A DNA stretch of 7,709 bases, from positions 1-7,709 of the forward strand of contig JAFYUX010000075.1 in the NCBI GenBank assembly GCA_017549385.1, read 5' to 3'. Shown here piece after piece: positions 7,153 through 7,709 of the stretch (the stretch's first letter is position 1; every line of letters starts with the position of its first letter). A program made the position numbers and the translations under genes. The DNA is from Bacillota bacterium. GTDB lineage: Bacteria; Bacillota; Clostridia; Peptostreptococcales; Anaerovoracaceae. The notes beneath the pieces are model-generated. The model did not search any database. It was given only the letters and a program-made list of their open reading frames with translations, and was not told the origin of the DNA.

Positions 7153-7422
7153 ATGAAAGCAGTAATTACAGTTGTTGGTAAGGATAAAATCGGTATTATT
7201 TATCACGTTACTTCAGTTCTTTTCGAATATGATGTAAACATCCTCGATATCAACCAGACAATTATGGAAGATTTATTTACTATGGTAATGCTTGTTGATA
7301 CTTCAAAGGCTCCTGTATCATTCGAACAGATTCAGAAGAAGCTTGACGAAAAGGGTCAGGAACTTGGTCTTTCTATCAGAATTCAGCACGAAGGTATCTT
7401 CAAGGCTATGCACGAACTCTAA
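7153..7422 (+). CDS. ACT domain-containing protein, UPF0237 family
   Basis: An 89-residue protein that is a single ACT domain with a short C-terminal extension, the normal length for this family (pneumococcal SP0238 is a structurally solved member). The sequence begins with a beta strand (KAVITVVG), the GKDKIGI turn (9-15) typical of ACT ligand sites, a helix, and the family hallmark DVNILDINQTI (27-37), followed by FTMVMLVD (42-49). ACT domains usually bind amino acids or similar small ligands and regulate a partner; no ligand is known for this family. It starts two bases after the stop of the activase fusion and is followed 27 bases later by a DUF711 gene. The ACT-DUF711 order is a recurrent pair in Firmicutes, so the two probably work together. 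Confidence 0.93.
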   Translation: MKAVITVVGKDKIGIIYHVTSVLFEYDVNILDINQTIMEDLFTMVMLVDTSKAPVSFEQIQKKLDEKGQELGLSIRIQHEGIFKAMHEL

Positions 7423-7449
7423 AAACCAGTAAGAAAGAGAGGATTTTAC

Positions 7450-7709
7450 ATGATTACTTTAGATAATGTAATGAAAACTCTCCATATGCTGGAGAATGAA
7501 AAATTAGACGTAAGAACAATTACTATGGGTATTTCTCTTCTGGACTGTGCTCACTCAAATGGTGAAATCGCTAGACAGAGAATGTACGATAAGATTACAA
7601 AAAAGGCTGAAAAGCTTGTAGCTGTAGGCGAACAGATCGAAAGAGAATACGGTATTCCTATTATTAATAAGAGAATCTCTGTAACTCTAATGTCATTAGT
7701 TGCAGGTGC
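7450..7709 (+). CDS. DUF711 / UPF0210 family protein ('PFL family'), 5' part, truncated by the window edge
   Basis: The first 86 codons are visible; the family is normally about 450 residues, so roughly four fifths lies beyond the edge. The N-terminus carries the family signature [13 protein letters not shown] (21-33), then [17 protein letters not shown] and [12 protein letters not shown], closely like pneumococcal SP0239. AGAGAGGA (7436-7443), six bases before the ATG, is a strong ribosome binding site. The family is named for structural similarity to pyruvate formate-lyase and related barrels, but its reaction is unknown, and the C-terminal region where a glycyl-radical motif would lie is not visible. 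No terminator separates it from the ACT gene, so the two are cotranscribed with the activase fusion. Confidence 0.93.
   Translation, partial: MITLDNVMKTLHMLENEKLDVRTITMGISLLDCAHSNGEIARQRMYDKITKKAEKLVAVGEQIEREYGIPIINKRISVTLMSLVAG

Noticed and set aside
1..7709. CRISPR arrays, insertion sequences, tRNA or rRNA genes, phage attachment sites
   Set aside because: No regularly spaced repeats, transposase-like frames, cloverleaf sequences or rRNA signatures were seen; nearly all bases are covered by the genes and regulatory elements listed.

Overview
The window looks like a chromosomal segment of a low-GC Gram-positive bacterium, most likely an anaerobic member of the Clostridia (Lachnospiraceae-like). 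The grounds are AT-rich spacers, strong AGAGGTGA/AAAGGAG ribosome binding sites, intrinsic terminators after genes, a c-di-AMP (ydaO/yuaA-class) riboswitch, and an oxygen-sensitive-looking fused activase/dehydratase-like protein beside an ACT/DUF711 gene pair. This placement is inferred from gene content only. All genes read left to right on the + strand.

Region 1 (1-359): the 3' end of a small acidic protein of unknown function, open at the left edge, closed by a strong intrinsic terminator (326-359). Region 2 (372-2715): a self-contained potassium-uptake transcription unit. A promoter with consensus-like boxes (TTGAAA, 17 bp, TATTAT) starts an RNA that folds into a c-di-AMP riboswitch (about 410-524). 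The riboswitch is followed by an antiterminator/terminator switch (512-608), then kup (643-2649), a potassium transporter, and a second intrinsic terminator (2678-2715). High c-di-AMP, which signals enough potassium, should end transcription before kup.

Region 3 (2716-2908): an AT-rich leader with one conspicuous GC-rich imperfect inverted repeat (2818-2845) and only a weak promoter candidate. Region 4 (2909-7709): an apparent operon. A 1413-residue protein fuses two BadF/BadG/BcrA/BcrD-type ATPase (activase) lobes, a cysteine-rich linker and two dehydratase-like (DUF2229/HgdB-like) segments. Two bases later comes an 89-residue ACT-domain protein (UPF0237 family), and 27 bases after that the start of a DUF711/UPF0210 ('PFL family') protein that runs off the right edge.

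The most interesting items are the doubly duplicated architecture of the 1413-residue protein, whose substrate is unknown, its tight linkage to the ACT/DUF711 pair, and the readable switch logic of the kup riboswitch. Kup also chooses arginine codons very differently from the genes around it.
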